Shown here: positions 1 to 7,661 of the stretch, one piece after another
How the letters are laid out: each line of letters begins with the position of its first letter
Position numbering within the stretch: the first letter of the stretch is position 1
Assembly: GCA_905215385.1 (NCBI GenBank)
Contig: CAJMPY010000027.1
Location: 1-31,746 of the forward strand
DNA from: an uncultured bacterium
GTDB taxonomy: Bacteria > Actinomycetota > Coriobacteriia > Coriobacteriales > Coriobacteriaceae
Length of the DNA: 31,746 nt
Direction: 5' to 3'
Translations under genes and position numbers: made by a program
The notes under the pieces: model-generated
The model's database searches: none
Told to the model about the DNA's origin: nothing
What the model saw: only the letters and a program-made list of their open reading frames with translations

Positions 1-25
1 GGAATTGGTCAAAATCGTTTGACTA

Positions 26-1018
26 TTAGCGGCTAAAATCGCCCGGCGCTAACACCGGAGTCGGTGCAGGTGTGGGAGCCTGGTCACAGGCGGGTGCGGA
101 TGCGGACTCAATGACAGGTGCAGACTCAGATGCCGCTTCTGGCTTAGCTATGGAATCTGTCGGTTCCACGGAGATGGACGTGTCTTCGGTCCCGGTTTTG
201 GCATCGGCCTGCGGAGTGTCCTCTGCCTCGACGTTCGGCTTGGCCTCGACCGGCGTGGATACCATGGTGGTGATGCCGGCGTTGGCGTTCTCGGGGTCGT
301 AGACAACCGTGAGCGAGATGGCAGGCTGGGGCGCCTCGGGCTCCGGTGTTGCCTCGGCAGCATCTTGATCCGCGAGCTCGTCGGACTGATTGTCCTCGGT
401 GTTGTCGCCAAAGACATCGTGGTTCTGGAACACGGGCCCCTCGGGCTGGCCAGCCGCCTCTTCGGTTGTCGACTTGGATGCCTCGTTGAGCTCCGCAGCG
501 GCTTCCTGCTCAGTCATGACTTCGGGATCGGTCATGTCGGCGAGTTCGGTTTCGACCTCTGTTGTTACCTCAAGAACAACTTCGACCTCTGCCTCGGGCT
601 CCGGCACGGCTTCAGTCACGGCTTCGGGCTCGGGACGCTTAACGTGCTTAGGGCGCACGGCCTTGAGGTCCTTCTCACTGCGCTTTTTCTTTTTGTAGGA
701 CTGCTTAGCGCCCTTGGCGGTCTTGGGCTTGTCCTCGCCCTTGGCAAGTGCGGCATCCCAGGCCTCGTTGGCGATGACGGTGGCATACAGGCGACCGCCC
801 TTAAAGACGGTCAGCTTAATGCAGTCGTCAAGCTCTTCGAGCAGCTCGCGCGTGGATTCGAAGCCCAGGTCATAAGCGGTCATGTCGCCAGCGGTGAGCG
901 CCTCCTCGACCTGTGTCATAAACGTTTGCTTGCCACACCCAATCGCATCGCGCAGCAGGCGATACAGATAGATGTGGTTGCCCAGCGATAGCGTGGGCCT
1001 AACTATTGTCTTGCTCAT
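26..1018 (-). CDS. LOTUS/OST-HTH-like domain protein with acidic low-complexity tail
   Basis: A 330-residue protein. The start is placed at the ATG at 1018 because AGAGGAG lies about 7 nt upstream; a 13-residue upstream extension has no such site. Residues about 8-90 form a compact domain with the pattern LYRLLRDAI, YDLGFESTRELLEEL and GGRLYATV. This resembles the winged-helix OST-HTH/LOTUS fold, a family known to bind RNA; the match is my own pattern reading, not a search. A Lys-rich basic stretch follows (about 95-130). The remaining 200 residues are Glu/Pro/Thr/Ala-rich and probably disordered, with repeated PEPEA-type units. There is no signal peptide or membrane segment, so it is probably cytoplasmic. 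A role in RNA or nucleoprotein binding is only an inference. The gene ends close to the window edge, so its downstream partner is not visible. Confidence 0.6.
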   Translation of the reverse strand: MSKTIVRPTLSLGNHIYLYRLLRDAIGCGKQTFMTQVEEALTAGDMTAYDLGFESTRELLEELDDCIKLTVFKGGRLYATVIANEAWDAALAKGEDKPKTAKGAKQSYKKKKRSEKDLKAVRPKHVKRPEPEAVTEAVPEPEAEVEVVLEVTTEVETELADMTDPEVMTEQEAAAELNEASKSTTEEAAGQPEGPVFQNHDVFGDNTEDNQSDELADQDAAEATPEPEAPQPAISLTVVYDPENANAGITTMVSTPVEAKPNVEAEDTPQADAKTGTEDTSISVEPTDSIAKPEAASESAPVIESASAPACDQAPTPAPTPVLAPGDFSR

Positions 1019-1090
1019 GGCAAATCTCCTCTTTACACACGTAAAGCATCTTACCATCGCATAGCGTTCGCCATGGCGGCACCCAAGGCA

Positions 1091-1124
1091 AACGGGCGCG
1101 AACCGCTATCGATTCGCGCCCGTT
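1091..1124 (-). terminator. Terminator-like hairpin after the 1155-2105 gene
   Basis: A perfect 12-bp inverted repeat, AACGGGCGCGAA (1091-1102) with TTCGCGCCCGTT (1113-1124), lies 31 nt beyond the stop codon of the minus-strand gene. There is no long U-tract after it on the minus strand, so it is either a tail-less terminator or an mRNA 3' end stabiliser. Confidence 0.5.
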
Positions 1125-1154
1125 GTACAGGTTGCCTATCTGGGGATGCAGTGC

Positions 1155-2105
1155 CTAGTTGCCCGATGTCGTGCCTTGGCTTGAACTGTCAGATGTCGTG
1201 CCCGATGTGGTGCCACTCGAATTGCTGTTGCTGCTGTTTGCTGTGCCCGTTCCCGACGTGGTGTCGTTCGCCTGGTCGCCCGTGCTCGGTTGAGAGCCGT
1301 CAGTCGTTTGGCTTGAGTCAGTCGCGCCGGATTGCGTGCCGCTGTTGTTCGCAGAGGAATCGGTGCCCTGCGATTGGTTTTGGGTGTTCGAGGACGAATT
1401 GGCAGAGGTAGAACTGTCTTGCGTATCGTCCGTCTGTGCCTGCTGATCCTGCGACTGGGTGTTGCCATTTGCATCGCTCTCGGTCGTGCGCGACGACAGG
1501 ATTGGCTCGGGACGCTCGCCCAGACCCTCACCGGCAGTGGTGATAAGGATGGCGCCGGCGCAGGCGATGACCGCGACGATGGCGATAGCGATCGAGAAGA
1601 CGATGACCTTCTTTTGCGTCTGGCTGCGCTCAGCCGCCGCCTTGGCGCGCAGGCTGTTGGGAGCGACGCGCGCCGTGGTCGCGCGTCCCGCAACCTGGCG
1701 CATCTCCTGCGTGGTTGCGGCGCCACCTAGGTGCTCCTCGACATTGGGCTCAACGGGCTCGTAGGCGCCGGTAGGGTAGTCGACAGCGGCATGCGTGCCC
1801 TTGATTGCTTCGGCGCTGGCGGAGATAAAGTGACGGTAGATCTGCGAGGACACAACGGTGATGACCGAGCTCACGGCGGCACCAATCACCGAGCCGGCAA
1901 TGCCGATCTTTGAAGCAAGCGCCACGCTCGTGGCGGCAGCTGCGGCGCCGGCGATGATCTGGGGAATGGAAATGTCATCGAACAGGCCCTTTTTGGGCGC
2001 GATGGCCATGGTCTGTCCGATGGAATGGTTCTCGTGCACGCCGTTGTTGAGCGATGCCGGCGTCATGACACGCGTGCGCGGCGCGTCGGTGTACTTGGTC
2101 GTCAT
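1155..2105 (-). CDS. Membrane protein with long Ser/Thr/Asn/Gln-rich tail, function unknown
   Basis: 316 residues, start at ATG 2105 with GGGAGGA about 6 nt upstream. Residues about 45-95 are a Gly/Ala/Val-rich hydrophobic segment (IAGAAAAATS...SSVITVVSS) that could form one or two membrane helices or a glycine-zipper hairpin. A second clear transmembrane helix lies at about 166-190 (VIVFSIAIAIVAVIACAG), preceded by a basic stretch. After residue about 204 the protein is almost entirely Ser, Thr, Asn, Gln, Gly and Asp up to the C-terminus, probably an unstructured and possibly glycosylated extracytoplasmic tail. There is no sortase motif. I do not recognise the family. The topology suggests a cell-surface or envelope role, but nothing in the neighbourhood defines it. 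Confidence 0.6.
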   Translation of the reverse strand: MTTKYTDAPRTRVMTPASLNNGVHENHSIGQTMAIAPKKGLFDDISIPQIIAGAAAAATSVALASKIGIAGSVIGAAVSSVITVVSSQIYRHFISASAEAIKGTHAAVDYPTGAYEPVEPNVEEHLGGAATTQEMRQVAGRATTARVAPNSLRAKAAAERSQTQKKVIVFSIAIAIVAVIACAGAILITTAGEGLGERPEPILSSRTTESDANGNTQSQDQQAQTDDTQDSSTSANSSSNTQNQSQGTDSSANNSGTQSGATDSSQTTDGSQPSTGDQANDTTSGTGTANSSNSNSSGTTSGTTSDSSSQGTTSGN

Positions 2106-2280
2106 ACGGGGTCCTCCCGGTGTAAATCTGCTTCGTTTCGTGTAGCCATCAGGGTACCCACCAGATGTGAATCGTACGTGACATTTAACAGATACCATCA
2201 ACTCATCAAGGGGGGCTTGCTGTCTTTGGCGAAATAGCTTGATGCTAAACTGGACTTACGATTGCGAGGTGGTTTACGTG

Positions 2281-2499
2281 ATGTACCCGTATATGACATT
2301 CGAAGACGGTACCGAGGTCATTCATTCTGACCTGATTACAGATGGCGATATCGAAAAGGTTATCGTGCATTTTGAGCGACCGACGGCAGGGGGCTTCGAC
2401 TCCGCTCGTTGTGAGTTGCCTTCCTGTTCGTGGACTGACTGGGAAGGGCATTTTACTCAGAGTGAAAAACGAGCTTTCGAAGAGTGTTTGAGCAAATAA
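2281..2499 (+). CDS. Small conserved hypothetical protein (MYPYMTF... family)
   Basis: 72 residues. I chose ATG 2281 because GAGGTGG lies upstream at about 9 nt; the frame stays open back to 2239, so a longer form with a GTG or ATG start is possible. The protein begins MYPYMTFEDGTEVIHSD and contains VHFERPTAGGFDSARCELP. From memory this matches a small family of uncharacterised proteins common in gut Firmicutes, usually a little longer at the C-terminus, so this copy may be slightly shortened. Several Cys and acidic residues are present, with no signal peptide and no membrane segment. It sits just upstream of the AT-rich block and may belong to the same accessory segment. No function can be given. 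Confidence 0.55.
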   Translation: MYPYMTFEDGTEVIHSDLITDGDIEKVIVHFERPTAGGFDSARCELPSCSWTDWEGHFTQSEKRAFEECLSK

Positions 2500-2599
2500 T
2501 TTAGATTAGTTCGAGTTTAGTTCGAATAAAGAAGCCGAATGCGACGACCTAAAGCGTATGCATTTTTAGTATTAGATGCGTATGAAATGGAGGATGTGA

Positions 2600-2881
2600 A
2601 TGGATGAGCTAATAGACTTTAAAAAACGATTTCTCAAGAATGGCGAGCTGGTTTCAATTCCAAAAAAGGAAAGCTATAAAAGAATCATGCTGCTATGGGC
2701 CGTCTCTTTCTTTGAATTAAATACAAGTTATACGGAGCTTCAGGTTAATCGTGTGCTTTCACAGCTCTATCCTGATTATGCCGTGTTGAGGCGGTATTTG
2801 GTTGATTATGGATTCCTATTAAGGGATGAACGAGGCCTGAAATACGAGGTTAATCGTGATGTTCACGGTATTGAGAGCTAG
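2600..2881 (+). CDS. DUF2087 domain protein
   Basis: 93 residues, start at ATG 2600 with GGAGG about 7 nt upstream. The protein has the layout of the DUF2087 family: an N-terminal stretch with SIPKKESYKRIMLLW, then YTELQVNRVLSQLYPDYAVLRRYLVDYGFLLRD and a final Gly-x-x-Tyr strand. In other bacteria this domain occurs alone or fused to ArsR/GntR-type DNA-binding domains, and its fold is thought to be winged-helix-like, so a regulatory role is plausible but unproven. Its 3' end overlaps the start of the MFS transporter gene by about 23 nt in a different frame, which implies translational coupling. Base composition is clearly lower in GC than the flanking genes, consistent with joint acquisition with the transporter. 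Confidence 0.75.
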   Translation: MDELIDFKKRFLKNGELVSIPKKESYKRIMLLWAVSFFELNTSYTELQVNRVLSQLYPDYAVLRRYLVDYGFLLRDERGLKYEVNRDVHGIES

Positions 2882-4043
2882 CCGTCCGGTTCGGGTCCTA
2901 TTTATTGCTAGAGGGATAAGCGAAATAGGCAATTGGTGTGCGAATATTGCTTTGCCAATGCTGATTTACGAGGTAACTCACGATGTTTCTGCAACTGCTT
3001 TGATGGTCTGCTGCAGATTTGCCCCCTCTCTGTTTTCAGTTGCGCTCGCGCAGCTGCCTCAGAAGATGGGTATCGGGACACTGCAGGCCATGAGATTGGC
3101 AGACTTAATTCGCGCGGGATTATTCGTTTGCTATATTTTTATTGATAGTAAATGGAGTATGTTTGCTATTACGTGTGCGGTATCGCTTTGCCGAACGGTT
3201 GAAATGCCCTGCTTTTACTCGTTGTTAAGAGCCAATACGAATAGTATCAATCGCGACGTAATTAATAATTCGTTTGGGTTTCTGCAGAATTTGATGATGG
3301 TTCTGGGGCCAGTTGCCGGCGGTTTTGTTGTCGCTCAATTTGGGGCGGAGGCTGTTCTTGCATTAGACGCGCTTTCTTTTGCCGTGTCGTTCTGGTTGCT
3401 GCGAGATGTTCCGTCGGTTATCGAGGTTAATGATAAAGAGGGGATAAGCAAAAATGAAAAATACAGGACTGCATTTAGTGATCTTAGCGCGAAGCACTTG
3501 GCAATTGGTTTCCTATTAATCGATATTTCTAGTGGCGTGGCATTCGGCTCTCTGAATTCTCTTTTGCCAGCTATAGCGCAATTGCAATTTGACTCGTCAT
3601 CGATACAATACGGATTCCTTCAGAGTAGTCTTACAATCGGACTGTTGTTCGGAAATACAATATATGGTCGTTTAATCAGTGGTTCCGATTGCGTTAAATC
3701 ATATTGTTTTGTGACGTATCTTGCGCTCGGTGCGTATCTGGCGTTTGGCTATCGCTATGCGTCTGGGATATCGTTTATTTTCCTTTTTATCGTCGGTGCC
3801 GGAAACGCCATTCAAGATGTGCTTCTCATAACATCGCTGCAGGATTTGGCGAGAGACGGATCTGAATCGATAGGCCTGTTTTCAATTAGGGAGTCTTTGC
3901 AATCGGTTGCTGTTGTTATTTCAACACTCCTTGTTTCGCTGTTCACGAGCATCGCGATGTTCTCAATTCTCGTTACAGGACTTGGTGTATTTTCAATTAT
4001 GATGGTAGTTGTGTTTCAATTGAATTATTTGCGAAAGATGTGA
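2859..4043 (+). CDS. MFS family transporter (drug/siderophore-exporter type)
   Basis: About 394 residues. ATG 2859 or the adjacent GTG 2856 can serve as start; GAGGT lies 5-8 nt upstream. The protein has about 12 hydrophobic segments and begins RPVRVLFIARGISEIGNWCANIALPMLIYEVT, the layout of the MFS_3/EntS-like efflux branch. The segment LGPVAGGFVVAQFG in the middle of the N-terminal half is typical of helix 5 in this group. Substrate is unknown: drug, peptide or siderophore export would all fit. The gene overlaps the DUF2087 gene and is probably co-transcribed with it, so the DUF2087 protein may control it. The region is AT-rich and uses codons such as AAT, ATA and TTA that neighbouring genes avoid, a sign of recent transfer. 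The length is normal and the frame is intact. Confidence 0.8.
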   Translation: MFTVLRASRPVRVLFIARGISEIGNWCANIALPMLIYEVTHDVSATALMVCCRFAPSLFSVALAQLPQKMGIGTLQAMRLADLIRAGLFVCYIFIDSKWSMFAITCAVSLCRTVEMPCFYSLLRANTNSINRDVINNSFGFLQNLMMVLGPVAGGFVVAQFGAEAVLALDALSFAVSFWLLRDVPSVIEVNDKEGISKNEKYRTAFSDLSAKHLAIGFLLIDISSGVAFGSLNSLLPAIAQLQFDSSSIQYGFLQSSLTIGLLFGNTIYGRLISGSDCVKSYCFVTYLALGAYLAFGYRYASGISFIFLFIVGAGNAIQDVLLITSLQDLARDGSESIGLFSIRESLQSVAVVISTLLVSLFTSIAMFSILVTGLGVFSIMMVVVFQLNYLRKM

Positions 4044-4177
4044 CGTTGATATGCCTTAATTTTGGAATACATGCTCTTAGCACAGGTTGGCGTCTCAGTA
4101 AACTGGGAGGTTGCTTTGGCTAGTTAGAGATATGTGAACGTCCGTTAGACTGAATCTCAGGGTAGAAGGGGCCTCCA

Positions 4178-6178
4178 GTGTCCAGATCAACAAGGCAATG
4201 CTGCGTTTCGGCTAATAAGAACGATGGCTTTTTGCGTGTGGCGGCGGCGTCGCCGCGGATTCGCGTGGCCGATGTCGAGGGCAATGCCGAGGTTGCGCTG
4301 ACGGCTGTTCGTGAGGCTGCCGAGCGCGGCGTTCGCGCGTTGGTGCTGCCCGAGCTCAACCTGTGCGGCTATACCGCGGCTGACCTGTTCCATAACCGCA
4401 CGCTGCTGCATGCCTGCGAGGCGGCGCTCGTGCGCATTCTCGATAAAACCCGTGAGCTGCCGATCGTCTTTACCATCGGTCTTCCCGTCGCGGTGGCCGA
4501 AAACATCTACAATTGCGCCGCCGTGTGCTGTGCGGGCGAGCTTTTGGGCCTTACGGCCAAAAAGTACTTGCCCAACTACGGAGAGTTTTATGAGCGCCGC
4601 TGGTTTGCTCCGGCGCCGGCCGATCCCGTGTGGATTGAATTTGCTGGTCAGGGTCCGGTGCCGCTTGGCTCGGGGCTTGTCTACCGCTGCTGCGATGAAG
4701 GTGCCGAGGATCTGGTGCTGGGTGTCGAGGTGTGCGAGGACCTGTGGGTACCGGCGCCCCCCTCGACCGAGATGGCGCTTGCTGGCGCGACGGTGATCCT
4801 CAACCCGTCGGCCTCGGACGAGATTATCGGCAAGGCGGATTACCGCCGCAGCCTCATCTCCAACCAGAGTGCGCGCCTGTACTGCGCCTATGCCTACGCG
4901 GATGCGAGTGAGGGCGAATCTACGACCGACATGGTCTTTGCGGGCGAGAACCTGATCTACGAAAACGGCTCTAAGCTGGCCGCCACCAAACTGCTTACCT
5001 GCGACATGGCGGTTGCCGATGTCGACCTCGATCGTCTGGTTGCCGAGCGCCGCCGCTCGACGACGTGGACACGCGCGGACGATGCGCCGGAGGACACGAC
5101 CGTTGAGTTTTCGTTTGAGGGTGTGTTGGCCGAAGAGCCTGTCCTGCGCGATGCCTGCGATATCGACCGCGTTTTCCCGCGCGCGCCCTTTGTGCCGGCC
5201 GACCATGGCGACCTGGCCGAGCGCTGCGAGACCATCCTCGACCTGCAGACCGCGGGCCTCAAGACCCGCCTTGCCCATACGGGCACCAAGGCGGCCGTCA
5301 TCGGCCTTTCGGGCGGCCTCGATTCCACGCTGGCGCTCCTCGTGACCGTGCGTGCGTTCGACGCCTTGGGCCTGCCGCGCACCGGTATCACGGCCGTGTC
5401 CATGCCCGGCTTTGGCACGACGCGCCGCACCAAGTCCAATGCCGAGTCGCTTGCTCGCGACCTGGGCGTGAGCTTCCGCGAGGTTTCGATCCACGCGGCC
5501 GTGGAACAGCACTTCAAGGACATTGAGCACGATCCGGCCGTGCAGGACGTGACCTACGAGAACAGCCAGGCGCGCGAGCGTACGCAGATTCTCATGGACC
5601 TGGCCAATCAGGCTGGCGGTTTTGTCATCGGTACGGGCGACCTGTCGGAGTTGGCGCTCGGCTGGGCTACCTATAACGGCGACCACATGAGTATGTATGC
5701 CGTCAACGCGAGCGTGCCCAAGACGCTCGTGCGTCATCTGGTGCGCTATGCGGCCGATGTCTTTGGCGGACGCATCGCCGAGGTGCTGCTCGATATCCTC
5801 GATACGCCGGTGTCTCCCGAACTTCTGCCGCCCACGGGCGACGGCGAGATTGCGCAGAAGACCGAGGATTTGGTGGGCCCGTACGAGCTGCACGACTACT
5901 TCCTCTACTACCTGCTGCGTTTTGGCTTTGAGCCGGGCAAGATCTACCGCATGGCGCTCAAGAGCTTCGAGGACGTCTACGACGCCAAGACCGTCCACAC
6001 GTGGCTGCGTACGTTCTACCGCCGCTTCTTTGTCCAGCAGTTTAAGCGAAGCTGCCTGCCCGACGGCCCCAAGGTGGGCTCGGTGACGCTCAGCCCGCGT
6101 GGTGATTGGCGTATGCCGAGTGACGCCAGCTCGCGTCTGTGGCTTGCGCAGATCGATGCGCTCAATCCGATTGACTAA
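4178..6178 (+). CDS. nadE: Glutamine-dependent NAD+ synthetase
   Basis: 666 residues. The protein makes NAD+ from deamido-NAD+ with ATP and glutamine, the last step of NAD synthesis, in the cytoplasm. Residues about 19-300 form the nitrilase-type glutaminase domain with the Glu/Lys/Cys triad visible: E59 in LPELNLCGY, K129 in KKYLPNYGEFYE and C186 in VEVCEDLW. Residues about 345-666 form the ammonia-dependent synthetase domain, with the ATP-pyrophosphatase P-loop SGGLDS at 378-383. The length is usual for the two-domain bacterial form. The start is a GTG at 4178 with AAGGGG 6-7 nt upstream; the first 17 residues (rich in Ser, Arg and Cys) are not typical of the family, so the true start may be downstream, or the 5' end may have been altered by the adjacent AT-rich insertion. 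Confidence 0.93.
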   Translation: MSRSTRQCCVSANKNDGFLRVAAASPRIRVADVEGNAEVALTAVREAAERGVRALVLPELNLCGYTAADLFHNRTLLHACEAALVRILDKTRELPIVFTIGLPVAVAENIYNCAAVCCAGELLGLTAKKYLPNYGEFYERRWFAPAPADPVWIEFAGQGPVPLGSGLVYRCCDEGAEDLVLGVEVCEDLWVPAPPSTEMALAGATVILNPSASDEIIGKADYRRSLISNQSARLYCAYAYADASEGESTTDMVFAGENLIYENGSKLAATKLLTCDMAVADVDLDRLVAERRRSTTWTRADDAPEDTTVEFSFEGVLAEEPVLRDACDIDRVFPRAPFVPADHGDLAERCETILDLQTAGLKTRLAHTGTKAAVIGLSGGLDSTLALLVTVRAFDALGLPRTGITAVSMPGFGTTRRTKSNAESLARDLGVSFREVSIHAAVEQHFKDIEHDPAVQDVTYENSQARERTQILMDLANQAGGFVIGTGDLSELALGWATYNGDHMSMYAVNASVPKTLVRHLVRYAADVFGGRIAEVLLDILDTPVSPELLPPTGDGEIAQKTEDLVGPYELHDYFLYYLLRFGFEPGKIYRMALKSFEDVYDAKTVHTWLRTFYRRFFVQQFKRSCLPDGPKVGSVTLSPRGDWRMPSDASSRLWLAQIDALNPID

Positions 6179-6197
6179 GGTTGGCTAAATTGAACCA

Positions 6198-6244
6198 ATA
6201 CGGGGGTTGCAAGCGTTACACTTTTGCAATCTGATGGCCCGTAT
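6198..6244 (+). promoter_or_regulatory. Structured leader upstream of the aminotransferase gene
   Basis: Between nadE and the aminotransferase the sequence can fold into nested helices: ATACGGG (6198-6204) pairs perfectly with CCCGTAT (6238-6244), and inside it TTGCAA (6207-6212) pairs with TTGCAA (6224-6229). An intrinsic terminator follows within 3 nt. Structured leader plus terminator plus ribosome-binding site is the arrangement of an attenuator or riboswitch, but I cannot match it to a known class. It may also be just a complex 3' end of nadE. Confidence 0.4.
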
Positions 6245-6246
6245 CG

Positions 6247-6278
6247 CGCGGCGCTCTTGTCGGAGCGCCGCGTTTTTT
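6247..6278 (+). terminator. Intrinsic terminator between nadE and the aminotransferase gene
   Basis: A perfect 10-bp stem, CGCGGCGCTC (6247-6256) with GAGCGCCGCG (6263-6272), a 6-nt loop and then six T (6273-6278). It ends only 18 nt before the aminotransferase start codon, leaving no room for a promoter between the two, so expression of that gene must pass through this hairpin or begin upstream of it. Confidence 0.9.
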
Positions 6279-6296
6279 ATATCGAAAGGTGGCACC

Positions 6297-7460
6297 ATGC
6301 AGGCATCGCAGCGTCTCGACCGCTTTGGCGCGGAGGTATTTGCCTCGCTCAATAATAAGCTTCTTGTGCTTAAGGCCCAGGGCAAGACCATTTACAACAT
6401 GAGCGTGGGCACGCCTGACTTTAAGCCGTACGACCACGTGGTCGAGGCGCTGGTCCAGGCCGCCCAGGACCCCGAGATGTGGAAGTATGCCCTGCGCGAT
6501 CTGCCCGAGCTTAAGCAGGCCGTGTGCGATTACTACGAGCGCCGCTTTGGCGTTTCGGGCATCACGCCGTCCATGGTGCAGTCGTGCAACGGCACGCAGG
6601 AGGGCGTGGGCCATTTGGGCCTGGCGCTGCTCGATCCGGGTGACACCATTCTGGTTCCCGATCCGTGCTACCCGGTCTTTGAGGCGGGTGCCAAGATCGC
6701 CGATGCCAAGCTCGAATACTATCCGCTGGTTGCCGAGCATAATTACCTGCCCTATGTGGCGGGCATCGATCCCGAAGTGGCCGATCGTGCCAAGTACATG
6801 ATCGTGTCGCTGCCCGCCAACCCGGTGGGCTCGGTGGGCACGCCCGAAGTCTACGAGGAGATTATCGCCTTTGCCCGTGAGCATGACCTGCTCATCGTCC
6901 ATGACAACGCGTACTCCGATATCGTGTTTGACGGCGAGCCGGGCGGAAGCTTTTTGCAGTATCCCGGCGCGCTCGAGGTGGGCGTGGAATTCTTCTCGCT
7001 TTCCAAGTCGTTTAACGTCACCGGTGCCCGCATCGGCTTTTTGGTCGGTCGCGAGGACGTGGTCTCGGCCTTTGCCAAGCTGCGCAGCCAGATTGACTTT
7101 GGCATGTTCTTCCCGATCCAAAAGGCTGCCATCGCCTGCCTGAACGGTCCGCGCGATGAGGTTGAGGCACAGCGTCTGAAGTACCAGGAGCGCCGCGATG
7201 CCCTGTGCGACGGCCTTGAGGACTTGGGCTGGGAGCGTCCCAACGCGCATGGTTCGATGTTTGTGTGGGCCAAACTTCCCGGCGGCCGTACCGATTCCAT
7301 GGCGTTTTGCGAGGAGCTCATGGAGAAGGCCGGCGTTGTGGTGACGCCGGGTGCGAGCTTTGGGCCTTCGGGCGAGGGGCACGTGCGCATGGCGCTGGTC
7401 TTGCCGCCCGATCAGATCGCTCTGGCCGTCGAGGCTATTCGCGAGGCGGGTCTGTATTAA
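6297..7460 (+). CDS. PLP-dependent aminotransferase, probable (N-acetyl-)LL-diaminopimelate aminotransferase
   Basis: 387 residues, start at ATG 6297 with AAAGGTGG about 5 nt upstream; the frame is open further upstream but runs through the terminator. Fold-type I aminotransferase: N175 in PANPVG, D203 and Y206 in HDNAYSD, and the PLP lysine K237 in FFSLSKSFNVTGARIGF. The segment GSFLQYPGA...FFSLSKSFN resembles the DapL/AspC-like group that includes LL-diaminopimelate aminotransferases and PatA-type N-acetyl-diaminopimelate aminotransferases. The window also encodes DapA, DapB, DapH, an M20 deacetylase and LysA, and this enzyme would fill the one missing step, so the assignment is attractive but rests on context. 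An alanine/aspartate aminotransferase is the alternative. The leader contains a terminator immediately before the gene, suggesting attenuation. Confidence 0.75.
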   Translation: MQASQRLDRFGAEVFASLNNKLLVLKAQGKTIYNMSVGTPDFKPYDHVVEALVQAAQDPEMWKYALRDLPELKQAVCDYYERRFGVSGITPSMVQSCNGTQEGVGHLGLALLDPGDTILVPDPCYPVFEAGAKIADAKLEYYPLVAEHNYLPYVAGIDPEVADRAKYMIVSLPANPVGSVGTPEVYEEIIAFAREHDLLIVHDNAYSDIVFDGEPGGSFLQYPGALEVGVEFFSLSKSFNVTGARIGFLVGREDVVSAFAKLRSQIDFGMFFPIQKAAIACLNGPRDEVEAQRLKYQERRDALCDGLEDLGWERPNAHGSMFVWAKLPGGRTDSMAFCEELMEKAGVVVTPGASFGPSGEGHVRMALVLPPDQIALAVEAIREAGLY

Positions 7461-7661
7461 AAAGACATTTAGGCGCGTCAATAGCTCGAAACCGATTTCG
7501 GGCAGTTATCTTACGAATTCTGCAAACAATTTCGGTAAACGGTCGATTTTTGGCTGCGAATAGGCGCATAATCAAAGTCCCGATTGGCTATATTGGGATT
7601 ACGGCAAGCCGCCTCGGTCGTTCCCGGGCGGCCTGTTTGTGGAGAGAGATGGGAGTTTCTA

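Noticed and set aside
4187..5998. 603-residue minus-strand open frame opposite nadE
   Set aside because: A mirror frame of a GC-rich gene. The plus strand has clear NadE motifs, and the minus-strand frame has no start signal or recognisable domain.
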